A stretch of DNA of 64,000 bases, taken from NCBI GenBank assembly GCA_045652245.1, contig JAZRTY010000022.1, positions 28,443 to 92,442 of the forward strand. Direction: 5' to 3'. The number at the start of each line of letters is the position of its first letter. The stretch's first letter is position 1. Source of the DNA: SIG622 sp045652245. GTDB lineage: Bacteria > Bacillota > Clostridia > Oscillospirales > CAG-382. Below are positions 24,312 through 34,425 of this stretch, piece by piece. A program made the translations under genes and the position numbers. The notes under the pieces were generated by a model. The model made no database searches. It saw only the letters and a list, made by a program, of their open reading frames with translations, and was not told the origin of the DNA.

Positions 24312-26930
24312 TTAAAGATTTGCGAGCATTTCCTCGATATTTTTAAGCTGTGAGGTGTACTTTTCAAGCTTTTCCTTCTCTCCTGCAATTACCTTTTCTG
24401 GAGCTTTAGCAACAAATTCTGCGTTGCCGAGCTTTTTCTGTACTCTTTCGATTTCGGAAAGTGCCACTTCTTTTTCCTTTGTAAGTCTTGCTCTTTCCTT
24501 TTCTGTGTCGATAATGTCGCTCATAGGAATAAAGAACTTTGCGCTGTCTGTAACAATGCTGACAGCCTTATCGTCGTCACACTTAGGCGCAAATACAACC
24601 TCAGATGCACTTGCAAGCTTCTGGAAGAATACAGAAGTGCTGTCATTGAAGGCATCGGCAGCATCAGTTACTATAATGAGCTTAGCCTTTCTCGACGGAG
24701 GAACATTCATCTCAGCTCTGCGATTTCTGATAGCACGGATAGCATCGATAATCTTACCCATTGCCTTTTCGTCATTTTCAAAGCAGAGAGCGTCATTTGC
24801 CTTCGGCCACTCAGATACGATAATAGGCTCGTTTTCGATTGCAAGAGTCTGCCATATTTCCTCGGAAATAAAGGGCATAAACGGATGGAGCATACGCAGA
24901 GTATTTGAAAGAACATATGCAAGTACACTCTGTGCTCTCTTGTTTGTATCTGTACCCTTTTCAAAAAGTCTCGGCTTTACAAGCTCGATATACCAGTCAC
25001 AGAAGTAATCCCAGATGAAGTCGTAAAGCTTCTTTGCAGCAATACCAAGCTCGAAATTATCAAGATTTGCCGTGATTTCGGAAATTGTGTTGTTGAGAAG
25101 TGAAAGAATCCACTTATCCTCTATTTCAAGCTTTTCGGGAATTTCTGCCTTTGTATCGTCGTCAAGATTGAGAAGTACAAATCTTGCAGCATTCCAAATT
25201 TTGTTTGCAAAAGCACGTGAGGCTTCAACCTTCTTGTCAGAATATCTCATATCGTTTCCGGGTGAGTTACCTGTAACAAGAGTAAATCTCAGCGCATCTG
25301 CTCCGTATTTATCGATTATTTCAAGTGGGTCAACACCGTTACCGAGCGACTTTGACATCTTTCTGCCCTGTTCATCACGAACAAGACCGTGAATGAATAC
25401 ATGCTCAAATGGTTCCTTTCCTGTGTGCTCAAGAGATGAGAATACCATTCTTGAAACCCAGAAGAATATTATATCATAACCGGTAACGAGAGTGTTTGTC
25501 GGGAAGTAGTAGGAAAGATCCTCTGTTTTCTTCGGCCAGCCCATAGTAGAGAAGGGCCAGAGTGCTGAAGAGAACCATGTATCAAGAACGTCCTCCTCCT
25601 GACGAAGGGGAGCTCCACACTTTGAACAGGTGTCAAGATGCTCTTTAGATACGAACATTTCGCCACACTTGTCGCAGTAGTAGGCAGGAATTCTGTGTCC
25701 CCACCAGAGCTGACGGGAAATACACCAGTCGTGTACATTTTCCATCCAGTTTGTATATATCTTTGAAAATCTGTCGGGAACAAATTTAACAGTTCCGTTG
25801 TTTACTACCTCAAGAGCGGGAACGGCAAGCGGTTGCATCTTTACAAACCACTGATTTGAGGTTGTAGGCTCAACTGTTGTCTTACATCTGTAGCAGGTAC
25901 CTACATTGTGAGAGTATTCCTCGGTCTTGATAAGAAGTCCGAGCTCCTTGAGATCTTCAATCATCTGCTTGCGGCACTCATATCTGTCAAGTCCTTCGTA
26001 CTTGCCTGCATAGGAGTTCATTGTGGCGTCGTCGTTCATAACCTTGATTTGCTCAAGACCATGTCTTTGACCCACAAGGAAGTCATTAGGGTCGTGTGCA
26101 GGTGTGATTTTTACACAGCCTGTACCGAAGTCCTTTTCAACGTAGCTGTCAGCAATAATCGGAATTTCTCTGCCTACAAGCGGGAGAATGAGTGTCTTTC
26201 CGACAAGATGTGTGAATCTTTCGTCCTCGGGGTTAACTGCCACTGCAGTATCACCGAAAAGTGTTTCAGGTCTTGTTGTAGCAATAGTTAAGTATTCATC
26301 GCTGTCCTTTATCGGATACTTGATGTACCAGAATGCACCTGCCTGCTCGCTGTATTCAACCTCGGCATCAGAAAGGGCTGTTGTACAGTGAGGACACCAG
26401 TTGATGATTCTGTTGCCTCTGTAAATAAGTCCCTTGTTGTAAAGGTTTACGAATACTTCCTTTACAGCTTCCGAGCAGCCCTCGTCCATAGTAAAGCGTT
26501 CACGGGTCCAGTCGCAGGAACAACCAAGCTTTTTGAGCTGGCTAATAATTCTGTCGCCGTATTTGTTTTTCCAGTCCCATACACGTTCAAGGAATTTTTC
26601 TCTGCCAAGGTCATATCTTGTGAGATTTTCCTCCTTGCGAAGAGCCTCCTCAACCTTAATCTGAGTAGCAATACCTGCATGGTCAGTACCCGGTATCCAG
26701 AGTGCATCAAAGCCCTGGAGTCTCTTGTATCTGATAAGTATATCCTGAAGTGTTTCGTCAAGGGCGTGTCCCATATGGAGCTGTCCTGTAACGTTTGGTG
26801 GGGGAATAACGATAGAGTAGGGCTTACCCTTCTTGCCTGTGGGGGTGAAGTAACCACCGTCTGTCCACATTTTGTAAATTCTGTCCTCAACTCCGTGAGG
26901 GCTGTACTGTTTTTCAAGCTCTTTTGCCAT
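24312..26930 (-). CDS. valS: Valyl-tRNA synthetase
   Basis: An 872-residue class I synthetase that charges tRNA-Val in the cytoplasm. The PPPNVTGQLHMGHAL (HIGH-type) block lies near residue 45, GRKMSKSLGNGVDP (KMSKS) near 520, and a CPHCTTAL / CDKCGEMF...CSKCG zinc-type insertion in between. The editing CP1 domain is present (TTRPETLFGDTAVAVNP). A C-terminal coiled-coil arm (EKERARLTKEKEVALSEIERVQKKLG) is as in other bacterial enzymes. It follows the DUF1015 gene by 24 nt. No T-box leader is visible directly upstream, which differs from many Firmicutes synthetase genes. Confidence 0.97.
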   Translation of the reverse strand: MAKELEKQYSPHGVEDRIYKMWTDGGYFTPTGKKGKPYSIVIPPPNVTGQLHMGHALDETLQDILIRYKRLQGFDALWIPGTDHAGIATQIKVEEALRKEENLTRYDLGREKFLERVWDWKNKYGDRIISQLKKLGCSCDWTRERFTMDEGCSEAVKEVFVNLYNKGLIYRGNRIINWCPHCTTALSDAEVEYSEQAGAFWYIKYPIKDSDEYLTIATTRPETLFGDTAVAVNPEDERFTHLVGKTLILPLVGREIPIIADSYVEKDFGTGCVKITPAHDPNDFLVGQRHGLEQIKVMNDDATMNSYAGKYEGLDRYECRKQMIEDLKELGLLIKTEEYSHNVGTCYRCKTTVEPTTSNQWFVKMQPLAVPALEVVNNGTVKFVPDRFSKIYTNWMENVHDWCISRQLWWGHRIPAYYCDKCGEMFVSKEHLDTCSKCGAPLRQEEDVLDTWFSSALWPFSTMGWPKKTEDLSYYFPTNTLVTGYDIIFFWVSRMVFSSLEHTGKEPFEHVFIHGLVRDEQGRKMSKSLGNGVDPLEIIDKYGADALRFTLVTGNSPGNDMRYSDKKVEASRAFANKIWNAARFVLLNLDDDTKAEIPEKLEIEDKWILSLLNNTISEITANLDNFELGIAAKKLYDFIWDYFCDWYIELVKPRLFEKGTDTNKRAQSVLAYVLSNTLRMLHPFMPFISEEIWQTLAIENEPIIVSEWPKANDALCFENDEKAMGKIIDAIRAIRNRRAEMNVPPSRKAKLIIVTDAADAFNDSTSVFFQKLASASEVVFAPKCDDDKAVSIVTDSAKFFIPMSDIIDTEKERARLTKEKEVALSEIERVQKKLGNAEFVAKAPEKVIAGEKEKLEKYTSQLKNIEEMLANL

Positions 26931-26954
26931 TTTTATAACTCCTTTAAGTTTAAA

Positions 26955-28244
26955 TCAGTCTTCGTAGAATTTGTTCATAACAAGTCCCGTAATAAGCTTC
27001 GGATAGAAGTAGGTTGATTTCTGAGGCATCTTGTCGCCTGCAGTTGCAACATCCTTTATCTGACGTACCTTTGTAGCATTTATTACGAATGAGCAGTTGT
27101 ATTTGCCGCTGTTTACAACATCAATTGCTTCATCATAATCTCTTGTGTAATTCAGATTTATCTGATTTGCCATATTTTCCTTGTCAATACCGAAAATTCT
27201 CTCAAGGATAAGAGAATGAAGAATTGACACATCAAGCTCACGGTAAGCCTGAGAGCGTTCCTTCATCATATCGAAAATTACCGACTGCGTGTGTTCGTTA
27301 TCTTTAAGAGTAAGAAGATATGCGCCGTCTCCGTCGTAATAACCGAAAACAGTCTTGTCGGTATTTTCTGCAAGAGCCTTTTTAAGGCAATTCTTGCAAG
27401 CTTTCTTCTCGATAGTGAAGAATTCCTCCATCTTTGAAAGAGCTTCTTGCGAATTGAAGTTTTCAAGGTCCTTTACAAGCCTGTGAGTCGGGAATACCAC
27501 AAGTCCTTCGTGGTCGATGTCACATAAGAACATCATACAGTAGTTTGCAGCATCATTCTCGTCGCTTATTTTACCCTCGTCAAGCAATTTCTTCTTGAAG
27601 TTGAGAGCAGTTTCATATCTGTGATGACCGTCGGCAATATAAAGCTTCTTATCAAGAAATGCCTTTTCGATGAATGCAATTTCAGCTTCGTCGTAAATAC
27701 ACCAAAGACGCTGAATTACTCCGTCATCGGCAGCAAATTCAATATCGGGCTTTCTTTCAGACAAGGAATCAATCTTGTTACGGATACACCTTTCCTCGTC
27801 TGTATACATAGAATAGATTGCCGAGAAGTTGCAGTAGGTACTGCTCATAAGATTGAATCTGTCCTGCTTTGCCTTTGAGAGGGTTTCCTCGTGAGGAAGT
27901 ACAACCCCTTCCGAAAAATCTGTGAGTCTGACTCGTGAATAAATACCCTTTATTTTATGTACGGCACCGATTGCGGAAAATTCCTCCTCGTAGATATAAA
28001 GCCCGTTTTTGTCATCTGTTTTTAAGATTCCTTTTTCAAGCATACTGCAAAGTGTCGCGCCTGCCTCCTTGTAAGGCTCGTCGCCCCTGGGTAACTCCAG
28101 ACGGACTATGTTGTTTTCACTTGCAAGAAGAAGTGCTTTCCTTTCCTCTTCGCTGATAATGTCGTAAGGGGGACATACATTTTTACAAATGTCACCTGCT
28201 TTTTCTGTGTAACGAAGGGCAGGGAATGCTTTGATTTGTGCCAT
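26955..28244 (-). CDS. DUF1015 family protein
   Basis: A 429-residue cytoplasmic protein that matches the DUF1015 family along its length. Typical blocks are AFPALRYTEKAGDICKNVCPPYDIISEEER at the N-terminus, LELPRGD, KIKGIYSRVRL, VLPHEETLSKAKQDR, and YIADGHHRYETALNFKK in the middle. The histidine-rich GHHRYETA segment looks catalytic or metal-binding. I cannot assign a reaction with confidence. The ATG at 28244 follows TTGGAGG; an in-frame start four codons upstream lacks a site. It is first in the row leading to valS. Confidence 0.85.
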   Translation of the reverse strand: MAQIKAFPALRYTEKAGDICKNVCPPYDIISEEERKALLLASENNIVRLELPRGDEPYKEAGATLCSMLEKGILKTDDKNGLYIYEEEFSAIGAVHKIKGIYSRVRLTDFSEGVVLPHEETLSKAKQDRFNLMSSTYCNFSAIYSMYTDEERCIRNKIDSLSERKPDIEFAADDGVIQRLWCIYDEAEIAFIEKAFLDKKLYIADGHHRYETALNFKKKLLDEGKISDENDAANYCMMFLCDIDHEGLVVFPTHRLVKDLENFNSQEALSKMEEFFTIEKKACKNCLKKALAENTDKTVFGYYDGDGAYLLTLKDNEHTQSVIFDMMKERSQAYRELDVSILHSLILERIFGIDKENMANQINLNYTRDYDEAIDVVNSGKYNCSFVINATKVRQIKDVATAGDKMPQKSTYFYPKLITGLVMNKFYED

Positions 28245-28285
28245 ATAAACCTCCAAAACTGAAATTTTTGAAAAATCTACCTATT

Positions 28286-28314
28286 AGTATATCACAAAAT
28301 TTATGCAATTTCAA
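28286..28314 (-). promoter_or_regulatory. Promoter of the DUF1015-valS row
   Basis: On the minus strand TTGAAA (28309-28314) and TATACT (28286-28291) are separated by 17 bp, 42 bp before the start at 28244. A small CTACAAAA/TTTTGTAG hairpin lies at 28414-28439 in the same divergent gap. Confidence 0.7.
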
Positions 28315-28486
28315 GCATTTTCCGAACTTTTTTAGAATTTCTCCAAAAAATATGTAAACCCACTTCTTGCAGGGAAAAACAATTCCGATTTGATTTATGA
28401 GTGTAGTCAAATTCTACAAAAAACCGAGGAATTTTGTAGCATTTTAACCAAAAACAAAAAAAGAGGTCAATTCTTTGAAAAAATTA

Positions 28487-28515
28487 TTGATTTTTAAATT
28501 CTGTTATGGTATAAT
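28487..28515 (+). promoter_or_regulatory. Promoter of the large surface protein gene
   Basis: TTGATT (28487-28492), 17 bp, TATAAT (28510-28515). The expected transcript start is just before the GGAG site of the ATG at 28556, which argues against earlier in-frame starts. Confidence 0.75.
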
Positions 28516-28555
28516 CACTATGTATATCACTATTTTTTCAAAGGAGTATAGAAAA

Positions 28556-31500
28556 ATGAAAAAATTACTTTCAATGCTGCTTGCTGTAGTGTTCATTTTC
28601 TCATGTGTGACATTTACGGTAAGTGCTGAAGAATCCGAAAGCTTGACAACTCCGATAAAGGTTACCGGCATTACCGGTACAACAAAGGAGTTATCACCGA
28701 GTTTTCTCAATAAATGGCGTGGTGGCGGTGACATGGGCGAGCAGATTACTCAGGTTGGTATGCTTCGTTCACGTCAGTTTGTCGGTGCTACCGAAACGCT
28801 CAGATTTATGCCCAATAAGGAGATGCCAAGCTCACCTATGTCATCCGATGGTTACTCCGATGGTTACGATATACCTGGAATTACACTTAACGGTGACGGC
28901 TATAAGTATATTGTAATTCCTTATTATTACACAGCTCCCGAGCTTGCTGTCGGTGCTGATACAGGAAGGTATTATGCAATCGAATTGGCATCAGCTCCGG
29001 CTGCATATAAATTACATAAATCCAGGCATACAATGAAGGCAAACCAGTGGGATGTTGCTATTATCGATATAAACAGCAATATTGCTGCAAACACAAGTCT
29101 TTCAAGATTATATCAGTATCCCTATGGTGCGACTCAGTCAGGAAACACAATAACTGCTGTTGTTGCAAGCACTGTTCCGGAATCTCATACAATTGATATT
29201 ACCAAGCTGATATTCTGCAAAGAGGAACCGGGAAATATTACCGTAACAGGAAATACACCCGGCAGAGATTTCTACTTTATCGCATCAGATATCAATGATA
29301 CGTATGTAACAAACCATACTCCTAACGAAATAATCCCCGGAAACATCCTGGCAGGACACAATGCCTTTGCAAATACCAATACTGCACAGTTTGTTTCAAA
29401 CGGAGATACTACAAGAAGCAATGGTGTCAGATGGTATGTTTCCCGTGCGCACAATATACCGAGTGAAATTCAGAAGGGCGCAAGCGTATGGAGTGGCGGC
29501 GTTGATATAACTGATTACAACTATATTTCGATTTACTATTACTATACAGTTCCGGAAGGAGAGGAACCGAACGGAAGTGCTGTTAGTATGAGTGTGATGT
29601 GCAGAGAGCCCGGATATCTTTCCAGTGGCGACATGGCTTCAGAGGGCAGCAGAATCGCAAATACCTGGGCAGTGGTAACCTTTGATATATCAAAGCTCTT
29701 GTCTAACAGTGCTGCAATCAAGTCAGCTGCATCTGAATTTATGTTCCGCCCCTACGGTGTCGATGGCAATGCGAAAAATGTTCCTGAGACACATTCTTTT
29801 GATATTGCAAGAATTGTATTCTCCAAGGATAAGCCTTCTATTATGAATGGTGCTTTGGATACTTATTCAAACGGACTTGTTCCTGCAGCAAGCGTAGGTG
29901 AAGTTCCTGAATGTCAGATTTCCGAAAATGACCTTCTCAATCCCGGCAACGAAAACCTTGACGGTCTTGCAGCGAAGAAGGTTTCAACAGACGGTTACAA
30001 TTATGTAAGTGTTTCAAAGGATACAGGCGATAATTCCGTTAAGTACTGGCTTTCACATAATAATGATAAAAATGAAAGACACAGTCCGTTACATAAAAAG
30101 TACATTAAGGTTGATTACTTCTATTACAAGGGCGACGCACAGACAGGAGCTGATTCAGGTGCTAAGATGCAACTGTCAACTGCTTTTTATGATGAAAAGA
30201 AAAATGAAACAGAGTCTCGCATAGTTAAGTTGCCCTCAACTGCTAATATTGTATACAATCAGTGGTCTACTGCAGTATTCAATATTTCAAGTCCCGGTAG
30301 CTATGCGACATCTACTTATAAAGCCGGAAGCTTTAACAATATAAACCTTTATCCCTTTGGTGCAGTTGCTTCTGTCGGTGCAACAGATAAGGTATATATT
30401 GCAAATATCAGCTTCTGCGAAACTCTCCCGACAGTACTTTCAGCAGACTATATAGCACTCAAGCATACAAACGAGGGTGAGTTTGTTCCTACAATCGAAA
30501 ATATCGAATATAATCCTCAGTATTTCAAGGAAAATGCTGCTGATGTAAATGTTGAAAACGCAGCCCTGACAGTAGAATCCTTTATCGTAGGTGAAGCTGC
30601 AAAGGTTACACCTGTTGAGGGAGATTATGTACCTGAGGTTGTTATTCCGTTTACTGAAGAAGACTATAACAAGCTTAAATACAGACCGTATGTAAGACTT
30701 GAGTATTTCATGAATATCAATGAGGATGATTTTGTTCAGGGAATGAAGCCTGCAATAAAGATCATGACAGAAGAGAATCCCACAGGCTATATATGTGAAT
30801 TTGATACTACTCTTGTACACGGTTGGAACGCAGTAAATCTTGACCTTTCACAGGAGGATTTCATAAACGAGACAATTGCGGGTGTTGTTCTCTATCCTTA
30901 CGGCACAGATGCACTAAGATATAAGGCATACATTTTTGAGCACAATAAGATATATCTCAACAACTTTATCTTCTCACAGGAAGAAATAACCGGAGACCTC
31001 GGACACCCCATTCCGGAAATGAACGCAGACGGCGAGTTCCTTCCTTACAAGTATGTACCAAGTGACGGACGTCCGGTAGTTTACTACGCACGTGGTGGTG
31101 TATATACAGGTGCAGCTGCCGGAAGTACAGACCAGTCAAAGGCATATGCTACACTTGCAGAGGCAGTTACAGCAATCAACTCAATCGGTGGCGGTTATGT
31201 AATTATGTGTACCGATGTTGGACTTAATACAAACAATGTTGCTCTTGACGGAGTAGGTCTTCCCGGTGAAGTTATCCCCTCGCATACCAATATGGTAATT
31301 CTGAGAGGTATGGAAAAGCCCGCTGAAGAAACCAAGACAACAATCTGGTTGTCCGGCTCAAGAAACCTCACAAACGGACCTCTTGAAATTCAGAACCTTA
31401 ATCTTGCTAATTATGCAGACGGAACAACAACCACAGAATTAAGATGTAGTGGTTACACATTCAACTATGGTACACCCGGTGCCGGTTATGATGATATCAC

Positions 31501-34003
31501 ATATAATGTTGGTGGAGAAACAGGTAGCATTGAAATTATTGCCGGTGGCGACGGTGGTTCTTACGCCGGAGCAAATATCAACTTTAATTCCGGCTCCTTC
31601 AAGGGTTATGTACATTCCGGTGGTCTGTTTGGTGGATCTACATTTACAGATGATATAAATGTTACCTTCTACGGCACCGATATGACAGGCGCATTTATCA
31701 GATTCGGTTACGCAACGCAGATAACAGTTAGTGGTGATGTAAACTTCACCTTTAATGGCGGTAAGTTTGATAAAGCTTTCATCGGATCTTCAGCAATGAC
31801 ACAGTACCCAATCAAGGTTTCAGGAAAGTATACAATCAAGATTACAGGTGGTGACTTCTCGGCTGTTCCTGACGGCTCAATCAAATCATTGTACGCCACC
31901 TCCTCAGCCCGAGAAAGTTCACTTGAGGCAAGTGAGAAAATTCTTGACATTGAAAACTACTCAGGTGTTGACACAGACGGTGACGGATATGTTGACTTTG
32001 ACGTAATAGACCTTCTTGCAAAAATCGACCAGTCCACCTTTACAACCGTAAAAGCAAATATAGTTTATGTTTCCGATGCAGGAAACGACTCAAATGACGG
32101 CTCTTTGAATGCTCCTTTTGCAACTCTTGCAAAAGCTATAGAAGTATTGCCGGACGGCGGAAGAATATTCCTTATGAGTGACTATGTAGTACCGATTGGC
32201 GGCGAGACACTTCCCGCACATACAGCACAGATAAATATTTCCACAAGTGGTGATAAGGAGCTTATCCTTGAAGGTACTCTTACAACAGGCGGACCTGTAT
32301 CCTTCATAGGAGCAAATATAGCAAGTGTTGAGTCAGCCGGATTTATTTCAGGCAGCAACAAGCTTGAATTCGGTAAGAATGTTAACGCAAGCGGCGATCC
32401 TGTTATCAACGGTGCAAATGTAACAATAAGCAGCGGTACATTTGGTGACGTTATCGGTGGTGCAACCGAAGACGGTGCAATACTTGACTCAGGTGTTTCA
32501 ATCACAGTTAACGGTGGTACAGTCAACGGAAACATTGTTGGCGGCTCTACTGCACAAAATGCTACAATCAACGGAAGCGTAAATATAACAATTAACGGTG
32601 GTACAATAAACGGTAATGTTATAGCAGGTGATCTTGAGGCAAGCTCTAAGATTACAGGTCTTGCAGGTATTACAATCACAGGTGGAACTTTCAATGGCAG
32701 CTTAATTACTGCAGGTGAAGGAACAGTTGGTGACAAGACCTCAATCAATTACCGTGATTACGCCGGAAGCTCAGACCTTGCGTCGATTATTGATGCAGAA
32801 AGCTTTGACCTTGTAACAAAGCCGAAGGCACCAAAGCCGGTATTCTCAACCCCTCTTGATCAGATTGTAGTTATCGAAGTGATTGGTGATCCGACAAAGG
32901 CGCTCGAACGTGGAAGCGGAGCAGGAAAAGCCGAGTCTGCGAAAAACCCGAATATCGAAATTCCTCATGCAAACATTATGAGTACCGTAAACAATTCCGG
33001 CGCATTTACTGCAAAAACAGTCGAAGTTGACGGAGTAGCAGCAGTAGAATACACTCCGAATGTTTCGGTTTCAAAGAGCATGAATATCGAAGGCTACGAT
33101 TCAATGGGCAAAACAATCAGTGCTCTTACCTATAAGTATGTTACAATGCAGATTAAGCTCAAAACAACTGCAACCGATACAGCCTTCAAGCCGAGCCTCA
33201 CTGTATACCCCGGTGGAGTACAGGATAATGCGTATAAGAACAAGACCTTTACTTCGGAAACAGCACTTGTTGCGAATGAATGGACAAATGTAACATTTAT
33301 GATAAAGCCCGAGGATGAAACTGCACATATGACACGTCAGTTCCATTATATGCCTTTGGGTAGCGGTGTTACATCCAGCACTCTCTTGTCGGATGACAGA
33401 GTATATATTTCAAAGATTGTTATCAGTGAAAATCCTGTTACACTTTCAATTCCGAAGGCGGGCGGCGCTTCTCAGGAGGAGGTATCACTCAATGCAAATG
33501 ATCCGGTTGCTATAAATCCCTCAAAGCTCCTGAAATCCAAAACTGCTAACTCCTTCAGAGCTGCAGTTGCACAATTCAACGGTAAGACAGTATCACAAAT
33601 CAAGCCGCTTATTTCAAATGCGCCTATCGAAATTGATGCTTCTGCCGTATTCAGAGATACCGGTGCTACACCTTCAGGTGCACTTGATGTAAACAATCAT
33701 AAGTATGCTGTAATCAAGTATTATTATGAGACAAGCAAGCCTTCAAACAACTTCGGTTATGAGTTTGAGCTTAGTGGTAACAGAATCTGGAGCGTAGGAA
33801 ACGTTCTGAATGCCAGCGAGGTGGGAGGACCTCCGCTTGAAACAAACAAGTGGGCAACTCTCGTGGTTGAGTTATCAGCAGTACAGGGTGATAACCGTAC
33901 ATCAGGCTTTATATTCAGACCATTCGGCGACGAAGCAGCTTCAAGCTTCAGAGGCGATAAGTTCTATATTGAAAGCATAACCTTTACAACAACACAGCCG
34001 TAA
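28556..34003 (+). CDS. Giant secreted modular protein: six repeated ~105-residue modules around a double beta-helix core
   Basis: 1,815 residues with a clear signal peptide (cleavage after VSA, about 24). Six modules share a pattern: Y-K/N-Y then YYYY-like strand, a W before V-x-D-I, F/L-x-P-Y/F-G, and I-x-x-I-x-F near the end. They lie at about 116-225, 321-427, 515-626, 709-810, 1525-1627 and 1715-1815. The region 840-1410 holds two beta-helix-like parts; the second opens with YVSDAGNDSNDGS, as in many pectate-lyase-like or adhesin helices, and is rich in ITINGGTINGN-type turns. No LPxTG, SLH or dockerin signature is visible, and no catalytic motif is obvious. The modules look like carbohydrate-binding beta-sandwiches (inference). 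It has its own promoter and terminator. The start at 28556 has AAAGGAG upstream. Confidence 0.75.
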   Translation: MKKLLSMLLAVVFIFSCVTFTVSAEESESLTTPIKVTGITGTTKELSPSFLNKWRGGGDMGEQITQVGMLRSRQFVGATETLRFMPNKEMPSSPMSSDGYSDGYDIPGITLNGDGYKYIVIPYYYTAPELAVGADTGRYYAIELASAPAAYKLHKSRHTMKANQWDVAIIDINSNIAANTSLSRLYQYPYGATQSGNTITAVVASTVPESHTIDITKLIFCKEEPGNITVTGNTPGRDFYFIASDINDTYVTNHTPNEIIPGNILAGHNAFANTNTAQFVSNGDTTRSNGVRWYVSRAHNIPSEIQKGASVWSGGVDITDYNYISIYYYYTVPEGEEPNGSAVSMSVMCREPGYLSSGDMASEGSRIANTWAVVTFDISKLLSNSAAIKSAASEFMFRPYGVDGNAKNVPETHSFDIARIVFSKDKPSIMNGALDTYSNGLVPAASVGEVPECQISENDLLNPGNENLDGLAAKKVSTDGYNYVSVSKDTGDNSVKYWLSHNNDKNERHSPLHKKYIKVDYFYYKGDAQTGADSGAKMQLSTAFYDEKKNETESRIVKLPSTANIVYNQWSTAVFNISSPGSYATSTYKAGSFNNINLYPFGAVASVGATDKVYIANISFCETLPTVLSADYIALKHTNEGEFVPTIENIEYNPQYFKENAADVNVENAALTVESFIVGEAAKVTPVEGDYVPEVVIPFTEEDYNKLKYRPYVRLEYFMNINEDDFVQGMKPAIKIMTEENPTGYICEFDTTLVHGWNAVNLDLSQEDFINETIAGVVLYPYGTDALRYKAYIFEHNKIYLNNFIFSQEEITGDLGHPIPEMNADGEFLPYKYVPSDGRPVVYYARGGVYTGAAAGSTDQSKAYATLAEAVTAINSIGGGYVIMCTDVGLNTNNVALDGVGLPGEVIPSHTNMVILRGMEKPAEETKTTIWLSGSRNLTNGPLEIQNLNLANYADGTTTTELRCSGYTFNYGTPGAGYDDITYNVGGETGSIEIIAGGDGGSYAGANINFNSGSFKGYVHSGGLFGGSTFTDDINVTFYGTDMTGAFIRFGYATQITVSGDVNFTFNGGKFDKAFIGSSAMTQYPIKVSGKYTIKITGGDFSAVPDGSIKSLYATSSARESSLEASEKILDIENYSGVDTDGDGYVDFDVIDLLAKIDQSTFTTVKANIVYVSDAGNDSNDGSLNAPFATLAKAIEVLPDGGRIFLMSDYVVPIGGETLPAHTAQINISTSGDKELILEGTLTTGGPVSFIGANIASVESAGFISGSNKLEFGKNVNASGDPVINGANVTISSGTFGDVIGGATEDGAILDSGVSITVNGGTVNGNIVGGSTAQNATINGSVNITINGGTINGNVIAGDLEASSKITGLAGITITGGTFNGSLITAGEGTVGDKTSINYRDYAGSSDLASIIDAESFDLVTKPKAPKPVFSTPLDQIVVIEVIGDPTKALERGSGAGKAESAKNPNIEIPHANIMSTVNNSGAFTAKTVEVDGVAAVEYTPNVSVSKSMNIEGYDSMGKTISALTYKYVTMQIKLKTTATDTAFKPSLTVYPGGVQDNAYKNKTFTSETALVANEWTNVTFMIKPEDETAHMTRQFHYMPLGSGVTSSTLLSDDRVYISKIVISENPVTLSIPKAGGASQEEVSLNANDPVAINPSKLLKSKTANSFRAAVAQFNGKTVSQIKPLISNAPIEIDASAVFRDTGATPSGALDVNNHKYAVIKYYYETSKPSNNFGYEFELSGNRIWSVGNVLNASEVGGPPLETNKWATLVVELSAVQGDNRTSGFIFRPFGDEAASSFRGDKFYIESITFTTTQP

Positions 34004-34016
34004 TAAAATAAATAAA

Positions 34017-34055
34017 AAATATGCTGTTGCATTTTTGCAACAGCATATTTGCTTT
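34017..34055. terminator. Bidirectional terminator
   Basis: AAATATGCTGTTGCA (34017-34031) pairs with TGCAACAGCATATTT (34036-34050), 15 bp perfect, loop TTTT. It separates the large surface gene from convergent spoVAE. Confidence 0.85.
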
Positions 34056-34062
34056 ATAAAAG

Positions 34063-34416
34063 CTACTTTTCCCGAAGCCTGAACACAATAGCAGAAAGCA
34101 CGGAAAAAACGAGTGCTGCGCATATACCGCCTGCCGCACCTGTAAGTCCGCCTGTGAAAATCCCCGTAAAGCCGTAGGTGTCTATGGCTTTTTTTACACC
34201 TGTAATAAGAGAATGACCAAAGCCTAAAAGCGGAACACTTGCACCTGCACCTGCAAATTTTACAAAAGGCTCGTAAACGCCTATAGCGCTGAGGATTGCA
34301 CCAAGCACAACGTATCCTGTTAAAATTCTTGCAGGGGTGAGCTTTGTTTTGTCAATTAAAATTTGTGCTATAGCACAAATTGCACCACCTATTAAAAATG
34401 CCCATAAGTAGTCCAT
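34063..34416 (-). CDS. spoVAE: Stage V sporulation protein AE
   Basis: A 117-residue membrane protein matching SpoVAE, with about four hydrophobic segments (YLWAFLIGGAICAIAQILID at the start, GAGASVPLLGFGHSLITGVKKA in the middle). It is part of the SpoVA complex in the spore inner membrane that moves Ca-dipicolinate during sporulation and germination. TTAGGAGG lies just upstream, and it follows spoVAD by 9 nt. It shows that the organism is, or descends from, an endospore former. spoVAC is not adjacent. Confidence 0.92.
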   Translation of the reverse strand: MDYLWAFLIGGAICAIAQILIDKTKLTPARILTGYVVLGAILSAIGVYEPFVKFAGAGASVPLLGFGHSLITGVKKAIDTYGFTGIFTGGLTGAAGGICAALVFSVLSAIVFRLREK

Positions 34417-34425
34417 ACCTACCTC

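Noticed and set aside
26931..28300. Possible T-box leader for valS
   Set aside because: Only 24 nt separate valS from the DUF1015 gene, and the leader upstream of DUF1015 is short with no T-box-like conserved bulge or terminator pair seen.
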